Origin: Croceivirga thetidis
Lineage (GTDB): Bacteria > Bacteroidota > Bacteroidia > Flavobacteriales > Flavobacteriaceae
Length of the DNA stretch: 64,000 bases
Assembly: GCF_012272815.1 (NCBI RefSeq)
Contig: NZ_JAAWWL010000001.1
Location: forward strand, 770,154-834,153
Direction of reading: 5' to 3'
Shown here: positions 24,951 through 33,389 of the stretch, one piece after another
Position numbering within the stretch: position 1 is the first letter of the stretch
How the letters are laid out: the number at the start of each line of letters is the position of its first letter
Notes under the pieces: model-generated
Told to the model about the DNA's origin: nothing
What the model saw: the letters and a program-made list of their open reading frames with translations, nothing else
The model's database searches: none
Made by a program: the position numbers and the translations under genes

Positions 24951-24986
24951 CACTCCCCTCAATCCCCTCTTTTTAGAGGGGTGGTG
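24951..24986 (-). repeat. Palindromic G/C-rich repeat, copy C (inverted)
   Basis: On the minus strand this reads CCACCCCTCTAAAAAGAGG followed by GGATTGAGGGGAGTG, the same architecture as copies A and B with CCCCTC/GAGGGG arms. It directly abuts the stop codon of gmk and lies 6 bp upstream of the DUF559 start codon. It could also act as a terminator-like or processing hairpin in the transcript. Confidence 0.7.
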
Positions 24987-25598
24987 TTATCTATTATACT
25001 TTTTATTCTTTTCGTCAACTATGTTAACTCCAACATAATCAGCTACAAGTTGATGCGCCTCTTTAAGCGCGGTATCCAAATCGTAATTTTTTATAATTGT
25101 ATCAAATTGAGGTGCTGTGGCCATCTCAACCGAAGCTTTGGCCACACGCATATTTATTTTATCCTCACTCTCTGTGCTTCGTTTCTTTAAACGAATTTTT
25201 AATTCATCAACACTTGGTGGTTTTACAAATACTGCCAAGGTCTCCTTGGGGAATTTCTTTTTAATCCGCAATCCACCAACAACATCAATGTCAAAAATTA
25301 CATTTTTACCTTCGGACCATAAACGTTCTACCTCTGACTTTAAAGTCCCGTAAAAGCAATCCCTATACACCTCTTCCCACTCCAAAAAATCCTCGTCCTT
25401 TATATGCTTCTTAAACTCATCTGTAGTCATGAAGTAGTAATGCTGCCCATCTTTTTCTGCACCACGTGGTTCTCTTGAGGTTGCGGAAACTGAAAACGCC
25501 AAATTCAGCTCAGGTTGCTTCAACAAGTGTCTAACAATGGTGGTTTTTCCACTGCCCGAAGGTGCGGAAAATATAATCAACTTACCCCCTTCCATCAT
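24987..25598 (-). CDS. gmk: Guanylate kinase
   Basis: This 203-residue enzyme phosphorylates GMP to GDP with ATP. The P-loop is IFSAPSGSGKTTIVRHLL (about residues 8-25). The GMP-binding region shows FSVSATSREPRGAEKDGQHYYF, followed by DFLEWEEVYRDCFYGT, and VIFDIDVVGGLRIKK carries the conserved Asp. The protein is of standard length. The start overlaps the yicC stop by 4 bp, so the two are translationally coupled. A repeat-bordered DUF559 cassette directly follows the stop codon. Confidence 0.96.
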   Translation of the reverse strand: MMEGGKLIIFSAPSGSGKTTIVRHLLKQPELNLAFSVSATSREPRGAEKDGQHYYFMTTDEFKKHIKDEDFLEWEEVYRDCFYGTLKSEVERLWSEGKNVIFDIDVVGGLRIKKKFPKETLAVFVKPPSVDELKIRLKKRSTESEDKINMRVAKASVEMATAPQFDTIIKNYDLDTALKEAHQLVADYVGVNIVDEKNKKYNR

Positions 25599-26452
25599 AA
25601 TACGTTGAGCATTTGTTCCTTTATCTTCTCTAGCTCATCCTTCATCTGAACTACAAGCTGTTGCAAAGGAGCAAAGTTGGCTTTGGAACCAATAGTATTG
25701 ATTTCCCTACCGATTTCTTGACAGATAAAGCCTAATTTTTTACCATTCGAATCTGGAGAGTTTAAAGTGGTTGTAAAGTAATTTAGATGATTGGCCAAAC
25801 GTACTTTTTCTTCAGTTATATCGTATTTCTCCAAATAATAAATAAGTTCTTGTTCGAATCGGTTTTTATCAAGTTCAGCCTTTAAATCTGCAACTGCTTT
25901 CTCCAGTCGTTCGCGTACTGAGGCTATTCGAGTCTTGTCCAATTCCTCAACTTCAGTCAACAAATTGGTTAAGGTTTTTATGCGATTATTGAAATCCGTT
26001 TCTAGAACCTTCCCCTCAGCTTTTCTAAATTCTCCGATACGCTCCAAGGCTTGATTCAGTGTTTTATTTATTGCCTCTAATTCCTCTTTATCAACATCAT
26101 CCTTATCCGTACTCAAGGTATCAGGCATTCGTAAAGCGAGTTCCAATAGTTTTAAATCATCTCCGTCAGCAATTTGCTTCAATTCTTCCATATATTTTGA
26201 AACCACTTGACTATTAATTTCAGCAGAAGATTCCTTGCCTGTAAACTCTACGGAAAGGGTAAAATCAACCTTACCACGAACCAATGCGTCTGAAATCTGT
26301 TTTCGAAAACCAAGTTCGTGTTGTCTATAAATTTGTGGAAGCCGGGCATTCAAATCTAAATTTTTACTGTTCAATGATTTTAGCTCTACAGTAATCTTTT
26401 TAGATGGCAATTGAATGACATGCTTGCCAAATCCGGTCATGGAGTGAATCAT
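25595..26452 (-). CDS. yicC: YicC/YloC-family endoribonuclease-type protein
   Basis: The 285 residues begin MIHSMTGFGK, the invariant start of YicC proteins, and continue with ELKSLNSKNLDLNARLPQIY. The C-terminal DUF1732 region has EELDKTRIASVRERLEKAV, RFEQELIYYLEKYDITEE and GKKLGFICQEIGREINTIGSKA. E. coli YicC has been linked to RNase activity and small-RNA turnover. The coupling with gmk is widespread in bacteria and is seen here as a 4-bp overlap. Confidence 0.94.
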   Translation of the reverse strand: MIHSMTGFGKHVIQLPSKKITVELKSLNSKNLDLNARLPQIYRQHELGFRKQISDALVRGKVDFTLSVEFTGKESSAEINSQVVSKYMEELKQIADGDDLKLLELALRMPDTLSTDKDDVDKEELEAINKTLNQALERIGEFRKAEGKVLETDFNNRIKTLTNLLTEVEELDKTRIASVRERLEKAVADLKAELDKNRFEQELIYYLEKYDITEEKVRLANHLNYFTTTLNSPDSNGKKLGFICQEIGREINTIGSKANFAPLQQLVVQMKDELEKIKEQMLNVL

Positions 26453-26507
26453 GTGCTATTGGGATTTTGGCAAAGGTATAGAATTGAAAATTTGCTGCTT
26501 TTTGTCT

Positions 26508-27323
26508 TTACAGTTCCCGCACCCAAATATTTCGATAGCTTACCCTACTATTATCCTGATGGTCTTGTAAGCGGAGTGGACCCTTACCATGTGCTGGATT
26601 CTTCGGCCATCCGATGTAGGGGGTGGTACCTTTGATTTCAACATGATCTTGGACAAGAACACCATTGTGAATTACGGTTAAAGTACCTGATTTAATCTTA
26701 TCACCCGTACTATTGAAATAGGGCGCATGATAAATGATATCATAAGAATTCCAATCTCCTGAAGGAACCGATGCCATTGCCAAAGGAATATGTTGCTTGT
26801 AAATAGATGCAACTTGACCGTTTACATAAGTAGGGTTGTCGTTGTTATCCAACACCTGAACTTCGTAAAGGTTGTTCAAAAACACACCGCTGTTGCCCCT
26901 ATTTTGGCCTTCTCGCTGGACTTCGGCAGGCGATCTCCATTCAATATGTAACTGAACGCTCCCAAAGTTTTGTTTCGTTTGAATATCACCTGTTCTATCT
27001 GCAACGGTCATACTACCATCATCATTAAGTTTCCATTTGGCTGCAGTACTGTCCCTGGTACTTATCCAGTTATCAAGGTTAGTGCCGTCAAAAAGCACTA
27101 TAGCATCACTGGGAATACCTTTTTCATTCAAGGAAACCTTTGGAGGTACGGGTCGGTACAATTCGGTTTCCTCAGGTTTTGTAGGTTCCTTACCTTGATA
27201 CTCTTCATGAACAATTACGGCTGGCTCGGCTACTGAGGCCTTCTCGTCAACTTGATTTTCTGATTGACCCTTACAGGAGGTTACCAATGTAATCCCTACC
27301 AGAGCGACTAAATATTTTCTCAT
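26508..27323 (-). CDS. DUF1080 (3-keto-disaccharide hydrolase-like) lipoprotein
   Basis: This 271-residue protein has a lipoprotein-type signal (VGITLVTSCKGQ, probable lipidated Cys17) and a polar linker. A DUF1080/LamG-like beta-jelly-roll domain follows from about residue 70: IVLFDGTNLDNWIST, WKLNDDGSMTVADRTGDIQT, IEWRSPAE, GNSGVFLNNLYEVQVLDN, PSGDWNSYDIIYHAP and RLQDHQDNSRVSYRNIWVREL. The DUF1080 family (PF06439) includes enzymes that cleave 3-keto-glycosides. Its start touches the stop of the preceding DUF1080 gene, and both follow the TIM-barrel gene, so the three form one operon. An extracytoplasmic hydrolase in sugar degradation is inferred. Confidence 0.88.
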   Translation of the reverse strand: MRKYLVALVGITLVTSCKGQSENQVDEKASVAEPAVIVHEEYQGKEPTKPEETELYRPVPPKVSLNEKGIPSDAIVLFDGTNLDNWISTRDSTAAKWKLNDDGSMTVADRTGDIQTKQNFGSVQLHIEWRSPAEVQREGQNRGNSGVFLNNLYEVQVLDNNDNPTYVNGQVASIYKQHIPLAMASVPSGDWNSYDIIYHAPYFNSTGDKIKSGTLTVIHNGVLVQDHVEIKGTTPYIGWPKNPAHGKGPLRLQDHQDNSRVSYRNIWVREL

Positions 27324-28063
27324 TATAGCTCTTTGATTTTTATATTTCTATAGGCGACGATATCTCCATGATCCTGTAACCCAATTTTTCCTGATTGAAA
27401 CTTTCCAAAACCTTCCCAATCGGCAAATTTTGAATCTGCAACCATCTCATCCCATAGTTCTCCATGTACCGGAAACTTGCAAATTTCGGTACCATTGAGC
27501 ACTACATTTCCCTCATTAGTGATATGGTTTACAGTTAATACGCAAGTATTCCATTCGCCCGCCGGCTTCACTACTTTTTCTGAAGGTGAAATCATGTCAT
27601 ATAAGGCACCTGCCTGATGGGTAGTTCCATTCTTTGCGTCAGGATGTCCCTCATCATCCAACACTTGAATTTCAGGTCCCGATTCATAAGGTTGGCCAAA
27701 CTTTTCATCTTCATGGACCCCCCAAAAAATACCGCTATTTCCGTTTTCAGAGATTTTCCATTCCACCGACAAAACAAAATTTTCATAGGTATTGTCAGTG
27801 ACAATATTGTAGCTTTCACCATTAGGCCTGTTCTCTGGTGGATAGAATACCATTGTACCATCTTCAAGCTTCCAGGGTTCGCTTATTTCACCTCCACGAT
27901 AGTAACTCCAACCATCAAAAGAGGTTCCATCAAAAAGTACTTGCCATTGCGGTTCAACTTGCACCATTTCTTCTTCTGCCTGAGTAGCGTTTTCAGGCTC
28001 CGCTTTCTTTTGCTTGCATGCCAACAAGCTGAATCCTACTAAAATCAAAAGTATACTTCTCAT
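27323..28063 (-). CDS. DUF1080 (3-keto-disaccharide hydrolase-like) lipoprotein, second copy
   Basis: The 246-residue protein has a clear lipobox (LVGFSLLACKQ, Cys16). The single DUF1080 domain shows WQVLFDGTSFDGWSYYRGG, PWKLEDGTMVFYPPE, YENFVLSVEWKISENGNSG, GPEIQVLDDEGHPDA, PAGEWNTCVLTVN and GKIGLQDHGDIVAYRNIKIKEL. It is a paralogue of the next gene and overlaps the TIM-barrel gene by 4 bp. Tandem DUF1080 genes are common in flavobacterial sugar clusters. Cleavage of 3-keto-glycosides outside the inner membrane is the best guess; the two copies may differ in substrate. Confidence 0.88.
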   Translation of the reverse strand: MRSILLILVGFSLLACKQKKAEPENATQAEEEMVQVEPQWQVLFDGTSFDGWSYYRGGEISEPWKLEDGTMVFYPPENRPNGESYNIVTDNTYENFVLSVEWKISENGNSGIFWGVHEDEKFGQPYESGPEIQVLDDEGHPDAKNGTTHQAGALYDMISPSEKVVKPAGEWNTCVLTVNHITNEGNVVLNGTEICKFPVHGELWDEMVADSKFADWEGFGKFQSGKIGLQDHGDIVAYRNIKIKEL

Positions 28064-29112
28064 AATCCTAATATTTTTTTCAGTTTATCTTCATCCGTTT
28101 CTGAACCGGCAAAATCATCAAAGGTTTTCTCAGTGGCTTCAATTATGTGGTCTTGAATGAATTTGGCGCCTTCCCTTGCTCCTTGTTCAGGGCTTTTTAT
28201 ACAACATTCCCATTCCATTACTGCCCATACATCACATCCGTATTGGGTCAATTTTGAAAATATGGTTTTGAAATCCACTTGACCATCTCCAGGTGAACGA
28301 TACCTACCTGCCCTATCTCCCCAATCGTTATAACCGCCAAAGGCTCCTTTTTTACCTGTGGGATTAAATTCAGAATCCTTAACGTGAAAGGCTTTTATAA
28401 ATTCATGATAATGGTCTATGTATTCAATGTAGTCCAATTGTTGCAAGACAAAATGGCTTGGATCGTACAAAATATTACAACGTTTGTGATTGCCCGTAGC
28501 CTCTAAAAATCGTTCAAAAGTATCACCATCATGAATATCTTCACCTGGATGCACCTCATAGCAACAATCAACTCCTTCTTCTTCAAAATGGTTTAGTATT
28601 GGAATCCATCTGTCGGCCAATTCCTTGAAACCCATTTCAACCAAACCAGCTGGTCGTTGAGGCCAAGGGTGTGCTGTATGCCACAGAAGCGATCCCGAAA
28701 ATGTTGCATGTGATGATATTCCCAATCTTCGACTTGCGGTGGCCGCCTTTTTCACTGTTTCAATTGCCCACTTCGTTCGTTCTTTTGGTTTGCCATGCAA
28801 TTCAGTAGGTGCAAAATTGTCAAACATTATATCATAGGCAGGATGCACAGCTACCAATTGTCCTTGTAGGTGCGTAGAAAGTTCCGTAATCTCCAACCCA
28901 TAAGAATTGATTTTACCCTTTAGCTCATCGCAGTAATCCTGACTTGCTGCAGCTTTATCCAAATCAATCAAGAAACTTTCCCAAGTTGGTATTTGAATTC
29001 CCTTGTAGCCCAACTCTGAAGCCCATTTACACATGCCATCCAACGAATTGAAGGGTGGTTTATCATCAACAAATTGGGCAAGAAAAACAGCAGGGCCTTT
29101 TATTGTTTTCAT
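28060..29112 (-). CDS. Sugar phosphate isomerase/epimerase-type TIM-barrel protein
   Basis: This 350-residue protein belongs to the xylose-isomerase-like TIM-barrel family (AP_endonuc_2 fold). The N-terminus shows FNSLDGMCKWASELGYKGIQ. Putative divalent-metal ligands occur in CCYEVHPGEDIHD (Glu), ILYDPSHFVLQ (Asp, His), FHVKDSEF (His) and VMEWECC (Glu). No signal peptide is present, so it is cytoplasmic. Proteins of this fold in DUF1080/Gfo-Idh clusters act as isomerases, epimerases or 3-keto-glycoside lyases. It heads the operon with the two DUF1080 genes. The exact reaction cannot be told from sequence alone. Confidence 0.88.
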   Translation of the reverse strand: MKTIKGPAVFLAQFVDDKPPFNSLDGMCKWASELGYKGIQIPTWESFLIDLDKAAASQDYCDELKGKINSYGLEITELSTHLQGQLVAVHPAYDIMFDNFAPTELHGKPKERTKWAIETVKKAATASRRLGISSHATFSGSLLWHTAHPWPQRPAGLVEMGFKELADRWIPILNHFEEEGVDCCYEVHPGEDIHDGDTFERFLEATGNHKRCNILYDPSHFVLQQLDYIEYIDHYHEFIKAFHVKDSEFNPTGKKGAFGGYNDWGDRAGRYRSPGDGQVDFKTIFSKLTQYGCDVWAVMEWECCIKSPEQGAREGAKFIQDHIIEATEKTFDDFAGSETDEDKLKKILGL

Positions 29113-29229
29113 AGGTGGTTGTATGTTATTTTTGGATTTTTAACGTTATTGTTAGGAATTAGGACATTGAATGCCCGAACTTGAAAATTACTAAATACCC
29201 CCGAACCCAACAATTCAATAAAGGATAAA

Positions 29230-29694
29230 TTGATGAAAAACAATTCGGTGGAAAAAATCTGGGAGCGATTTGTAGAAACCGCTAACGAATACTCCAACCA
29301 ATTAAGACCAAAATCAGGATATTTTGGTGATAACGAAAAAGATGCCAACATTCTGGCTGAACTTGTTCAAAAGGGCCTGAAAAAAGCCACGTCCCACTCG
29401 CTATTGGGACTACAGTACCGCGAGGAGACCTTACCTAAGCTTGATGATTTATTTATTGTTACAGATTGGGCAGGTAAAGCGAAATGTATCGTTAAAACCA
29501 CTTCTGTGAAATTGGTTCCCTTTTTTGCCATTCACGCCGAACACGCTCGAATGGAAGGAGAAGGTGATAAAAGCTTGGAGTATTGGAAAAAAGTTCATTG
29601 GGATTATTATACCCGTGAGCTGGAACCTTTTAATCGGTTACCGAGGGAAAGTATGATCGTTGTTTTCGAGCGATTTGAAAAAATATTTGAATAA
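29230..29694 (+). CDS. ASCH-domain protein
   Basis: The 154-residue cytoplasmic protein matches the ASCH family (a PUA-like beta-barrel): KKATSHSLLGLQYREETLPK, DLFIVTDWAGKAKCIVKTTS and VKLVPFFAIHAEHARMEGEG, followed by the helix LEYWKKVHWDYYTRELEPF. Some ASCH proteins bind RNA and some small ones hydrolyse modified cytidines; neither can be assigned here. It is on the opposite strand from the sugar cluster and splits it, with its own strong terminator. Confidence 0.88.
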   Translation: MMKNNSVEKIWERFVETANEYSNQLRPKSGYFGDNEKDANILAELVQKGLKKATSHSLLGLQYREETLPKLDDLFIVTDWAGKAKCIVKTTSVKLVPFFAIHAEHARMEGEGDKSLEYWKKVHWDYYTRELEPFNRLPRESMIVVFERFEKIFE

Positions 29695-29722
29695 AAAAGG
29701 CGGTCAATTGACCGCCTTTTTT
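29693..29722. terminator. Bidirectional intrinsic terminator after the ASCH gene
   Basis: AAAAAAGGCGGTC pairs perfectly with GACCGCCTTTTTT around an AATT loop. Flanking A- and T-runs let it serve both the ASCH gene and the convergent Gfo/Idh/MocA gene. Confidence 0.92.
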
Positions 29723-29741
29723 ATTTCTATAGTTTAGTTTA

Positions 29742-30878
29742 TTAATCCAGTTCAACCCATACATTACCGCTTTTATGGCTTTCAACCGTCGCTTCGATAA
29801 AGTTCATTCCCCGAACACCATCGCGCATAGTTGGGAAAGCCCCATCGTTTTGAGCTTCTCCACGAATAGCTCTTGCTGCACCCAAATAAATATTGGCCAT
29901 ACTATCGAATATACCTTCAGGATGCCCTGGTGGCAACTTTGTGCCTTCCAGTGAAAATTCTGAATTGTACTGGTGACCAGGTTTATAGACCTGTAAAGGC
30001 TTTCCTTCCTCGAAATAATAGAGGAAATTTGGTTTTTCTTGTTCCCAAACAAAACCTCCTTTTTGACCATAAATTCGGATAGCTAATCCGTTTTCTTCTT
30101 CTGTGGCAACTTGGCTTGCACGAATGACGCCTTTAACATGTTCTCCCATACGAATCAAAACCGTGCCGTCAACATCCATTTGATTGTCTTCATAGAGGTA
30201 ATTGAAATCGCAAAGTATTGATTTGACGTCAAGGCCTGTAGTGTATTCAACCAAGTTGAAGGCATGTACACCGATATCACCCATACAGGAACTAATACCC
30301 GCTTTTGTTGGATCTAAACGCCATACTGAAGAACGTTGCTCCTTGTCATGAATTATAGGATTAATCCAGCCTTGATAATATCTTGCATCAACCTTATGGA
30401 TTTTACCCAGTGCACCTGCCTTAATCATTTCACGCATTTGGCGCACCATAGGATAACCCGTGTACGTATGGGTCAAAGCAAAAACCTTTCCTGATTTGGT
30501 ATGGGACTCCTGCAGGGATTTGGCTTCTTCATAGGTCATGGTCATTGGTTTTTCACAAATCACATGAAAACCATTATCCAATAATTTTTTGGCCATAGGA
30601 TAATGTAAAAAGTTTGGCGTCTGAACCGAGCAAACCTGAATACGTTCTTCTTCCGGCAGTTTTAATTCTTCTTCAATTAAGGTGTCGAAGTCTTTATAAA
30701 TTCGATTGGTAGGAACATCGATTTGCTTTGCAAATTCAATGCTTGCATTATGGTCAGGATTAAATACCGCCCCAACAATCTCATAGTTATCATTTATCTG
30801 TGAAGCAACTCGGTGTAAAATCCCTATAAGGGAATCTCCTCCTCCACCTAATATTCCAAGTCTAATTTTTTTTGGCAT
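29742..30878 (-). CDS. Gfo/Idh/MocA-family sugar oxidoreductase
   Basis: This 378-residue NAD(P)-dependent dehydrogenase has an N-terminal Rossmann fold (RLGILGGGGDSLIGILHRVA), the EKP motif in HVICEKPMTMTYEEAK, and the C-terminal Gfo/Idh/MocA alpha/beta domain (YQGWINPI, CMGDIGVHAFNLVEYTTG with the catalytic-type Asp and His). There is no export signal, so it is cytoplasmic. It follows the two MFS genes on the same strand with short gaps (37 and 27 bp), so it belongs to their operon. A role in reducing or oxidising an imported keto-sugar or sugar alcohol fits the cluster; substrate unknown. Confidence 0.93.
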   Translation of the reverse strand: MPKKIRLGILGGGGDSLIGILHRVASQINDNYEIVGAVFNPDHNASIEFAKQIDVPTNRIYKDFDTLIEEELKLPEEERIQVCSVQTPNFLHYPMAKKLLDNGFHVICEKPMTMTYEEAKSLQESHTKSGKVFALTHTYTGYPMVRQMREMIKAGALGKIHKVDARYYQGWINPIIHDKEQRSSVWRLDPTKAGISSCMGDIGVHAFNLVEYTTGLDVKSILCDFNYLYEDNQMDVDGTVLIRMGEHVKGVIRASQVATEEENGLAIRIYGQKGGFVWEQEKPNFLYYFEEGKPLQVYKPGHQYNSEFSLEGTKLPPGHPEGIFDSMANIYLGAARAIRGEAQNDGAFPTMRDGVRGMNFIEATVESHKSGNVWVELD

Positions 30879-30915
30879 TGTTGTATCGTCTATGAATTAA
30901 ATTTCTATTTGATAG

Positions 30916-32136
30916 TTAATGTGCTTGCACAATTCTGCGCTCTTCTATCTTTTTCCGCATTACAAATAAAATACCGAACAGAACTACCAAGGTCAAAGGA
31001 AAATAGACCATAAAGCCCAAAACAGCTTTACCAGCAGCTACATCGGCAACCGCCCCCTGGAGACCAGACGCCACGGCATTGGCTTTTTCGGTATCCAATC
31101 TTGAACCAATGATTGGATTCCAAATTGAGGTTGCGAACATTCCTGCTCCTCCCATCAATGACATTCCCAATGCTCCTGTTTTTGAGGTATATTCTGAAGC
31201 AAATCCAATCATTGTTGGCCAGAAATAGCAAACTCCAAGAGCGAACAATGCTGCTGCCACATAAATCATCCCACCTTCTGCAACACTCATAAAATAAATG
31301 GCAGAGGCCGTAATTATTGCAGACATGAAAAGAACTCCAATCGGATTTAGTCGATGAACTATAGGTCCTGCAAAGAATCTTCCCAAGGCCATAATTCCTG
31401 TAACCAAAGCCAACACCAACATTGGACTTGCACCTGAGCTACCCAATATGGTTTCGACCCATTGCTGAGGAATAAACTCTGAGGTTGCTGTTAACGTCAT
31501 ACAAACCATCATAAACCAAAATAACGGATTGGCCAATGCCTTGATGTTTTTAGAAGTATCGGACTCAATATTCTCGCTCTCTGGGAATTTCTGGGTGAAG
31601 GCCAAGAACCCATAAATAAGCGTTGGAATAAACATTGTTGCAATTTGCATTTGCCATCCCATACCTGCATCGGTCATAAACTTTGACACCAATGAACCAA
31701 TTACGAGACCACCCGGGAACCAAACATGAAATTTATTCAACATTGCGGTTCTATTATCAGAATACATATCAGCAATCATTGGATTACATGCAGCCTCAAC
31801 TGAACCGTTGGCAAATCCAATAAAAAACGTCGAAATAATTAATGTCCAAAATCCGCCCGCTGCAATTGTCAGAATCAAACCTAGCATATGGCAAACAAAA
31901 GCGATTATTAAAATTTTCTTGGCTCCCAAAGTATTATACAATAAGCCCCCAATTATCATCGCTACCGGAAACCCTAAAAAGGCCATACTATTAATATAGC
32001 CCAATTGTTCATTGTTAATTCCGAAATCAACTCCGAGTTGAGTCAAAATACCTGCCCTTATCGCAAAAGTCATTGAAGTAACTACAAGCGAAATACATGC
32101 CGCCCAGAAGAGTTTGTTCTTATTAATATTATCCAT
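30916..32136 (-). CDS. MFS sugar-type transporter
   Basis: The 406-residue protein has twelve predicted helices in MFS layout. The N-half includes QLGYINSMAFLGFPVAMIIG and LIISTFFIGFANGSVEAACN, and the central loop follows FTQKFPESEN. The C-half carries ALVTGIMALGRFFAGPIVHR and ALGVCYFWPTMIGFASEYTS. The A-like MFS signature is weak, but the pattern resembles FucP-like sugar:proton symporters of flavobacteria. It lies between a nucleoside-symporter-like MFS gene and the Gfo/Idh/MocA gene, so a sugar substrate tied to this cluster is likely. Confidence 0.88.
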   Translation of the reverse strand: MDNINKNKLFWAACISLVVTSMTFAIRAGILTQLGVDFGINNEQLGYINSMAFLGFPVAMIIGGLLYNTLGAKKILIIAFVCHMLGLILTIAAGGFWTLIISTFFIGFANGSVEAACNPMIADMYSDNRTAMLNKFHVWFPGGLVIGSLVSKFMTDAGMGWQMQIATMFIPTLIYGFLAFTQKFPESENIESDTSKNIKALANPLFWFMMVCMTLTATSEFIPQQWVETILGSSGASPMLVLALVTGIMALGRFFAGPIVHRLNPIGVLFMSAIITASAIYFMSVAEGGMIYVAAALFALGVCYFWPTMIGFASEYTSKTGALGMSLMGGAGMFATSIWNPIIGSRLDTEKANAVASGLQGAVADVAAGKAVLGFMVYFPLTLVVLFGILFVMRKKIEERRIVQAH

Positions 32137-32163
32137 GATTATTATTTATTTCAAGTTAGTTGG

Positions 32164-33375
32164 TTAATTATCGATTACAATTTTCTCGTTTTTAAAAGCA
32201 AGCAGGAAAAATATCAAAACCAGTCCTGCGATTCCCGAAGGAACTATCCAAATATCCTTCCAAGTATGGAGCCCATCTGCCAAGGTATAATTGTCAACAA
32301 TGACTCCTGCTATTTTGAATCCTATGAGCATTCCCACACCATAGGTTGCCAAGGTTATTAACCCTTGGGCGGCACTCCTAATTTTTTCTCCTGCCTTGTA
32401 ATCTGTAAAAATCTGGCCAGAAACAAAAAAGAAGTCATAGCATATACCGTGCAGTATAATTCCTAGAAACAACATCCAGATATTAGACCCAGCATCTCCA
32501 AAGGCAAAAAGTGAGTAACGAACGACCCATGCTAGCATTCCTATTAAAATAGTAGTTTTTAAGCCGAATCGTTTTAAAAATATAGGTAATAATAAAAGAA
32601 AAACAGCTTCCGAAATCTGACCGAAACTCATATTTCCTGCAGCGTTTTCCATACCGACTTCATTCAAAAAAGGATTCGCAAAACTGTAATAAAATGCCAG
32701 CGGAATACAAATCAATACTGATGAGATAAAAAAGACCAAATAGTTTCTATCCTTCAAAATACCTAAGGCATCAGCACCTACAATCTCCCTGAAATTAGCT
32801 TTCTGTCCTTTTGCAGGTGGTGGCGTATTGGGCAGGGTAAAACTATACAATCCCAAAAAAGCCGAAGCAACAGCGGCAAGGGTAAAGGTCATCTTTAGCA
32901 TGTCTTTCGATTCCCAAAGCAATACGTAACCTATCAATACACCCTGTAAAATCCATCCAACTGTGCCCCAGAATCGAATGGAAGCAAATTGTTTGGAAGG
33001 GTCTTTCATTTGATTAAACGCAACAGAATTTACCAAAGCCAAAGTTGGCATGTAAATCAACATGTAGGCCAAAACGTAGGGGTAAAAAGTTGTAAAATCC
33101 GCAGCATTTCCCAAAAGATATAATAAGCCAGCACCTAAAAGATGTAGTACTCCCAATAGCTTTTGAGCTGCAAAATACCTGTCGGCTATTAAGCCAATAA
33201 CAAAGGGCGCTACTATTGCACCCCATGCCTGGGTCATATATGCTGTTCCAACTTCACCACCTGTAGAATTGAGGTTTGTCCCCAAATGTGTACCCATGGT
33301 AACAAACCATGCACCCCAAATGAAAAATTCGAGGAACATCATCAAGGATAGTTGGACCCTGGTCTTTACTTGCAT
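32164..33375 (-). CDS. MFS transporter of the nucleoside:H+ symporter type
   Basis: This 403-residue membrane protein resembles the NupG/XapB-type family (PF03825). The N-terminus MFLEFFIWGAWFVTMGTHLG is typical, followed by AWGAIVAPFVIGLIADRYFA, FASIRFWGTVGWILQGVLIG and LHGICYDFFFVSGQIFTDY, and KIRSAAQGLITLATYGVGML in the C-half. In Bacteroidota, members of this family lie in carbohydrate and Gfo/Idh/MocA clusters, and a glycoside or keto-sugar substrate is as likely as a nucleoside. It starts 14 bp after the stop codon of the TIM-barrel lipoprotein gene. Confidence 0.88.
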   Translation of the reverse strand: MQVKTRVQLSLMMFLEFFIWGAWFVTMGTHLGTNLNSTGGEVGTAYMTQAWGAIVAPFVIGLIADRYFAAQKLLGVLHLLGAGLLYLLGNAADFTTFYPYVLAYMLIYMPTLALVNSVAFNQMKDPSKQFASIRFWGTVGWILQGVLIGYVLLWESKDMLKMTFTLAAVASAFLGLYSFTLPNTPPPAKGQKANFREIVGADALGILKDRNYLVFFISSVLICIPLAFYYSFANPFLNEVGMENAAGNMSFGQISEAVFLLLLPIFLKRFGLKTTILIGMLAWVVRYSLFAFGDAGSNIWMLFLGIILHGICYDFFFVSGQIFTDYKAGEKIRSAAQGLITLATYGVGMLIGFKIAGVIVDNYTLADGLHTWKDIWIVPSGIAGLVLIFFLLAFKNEKIVIDN

Positions 33376-33389
33376 TTAGTTCGAAGTGA

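Larger units (their letters stand above)
24375..24986. mobile_element. Candidate REP-bordered DUF559 nuclease cassette between gmk and nadD
   Basis: Three G/C-rich palindromic repeats of one architecture border a single DUF559 gene. The unit is CCCTCC-type arm, TAA spacer, GGAGGG-type arm, ATTA, then another GGGAGG. The copies at 24375-24404 and 24541-24570 point one way and the copy at 24951-24986 points the other. The right edge abuts the gmk stop codon (24987-24989) and the left edge is 13 bp from the nadD start. No transposase and no target-site duplication was recognised. Mobility is inferred from repeat borders, the position inside a core gene group and the nuclease cargo. Confidence 0.5.
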
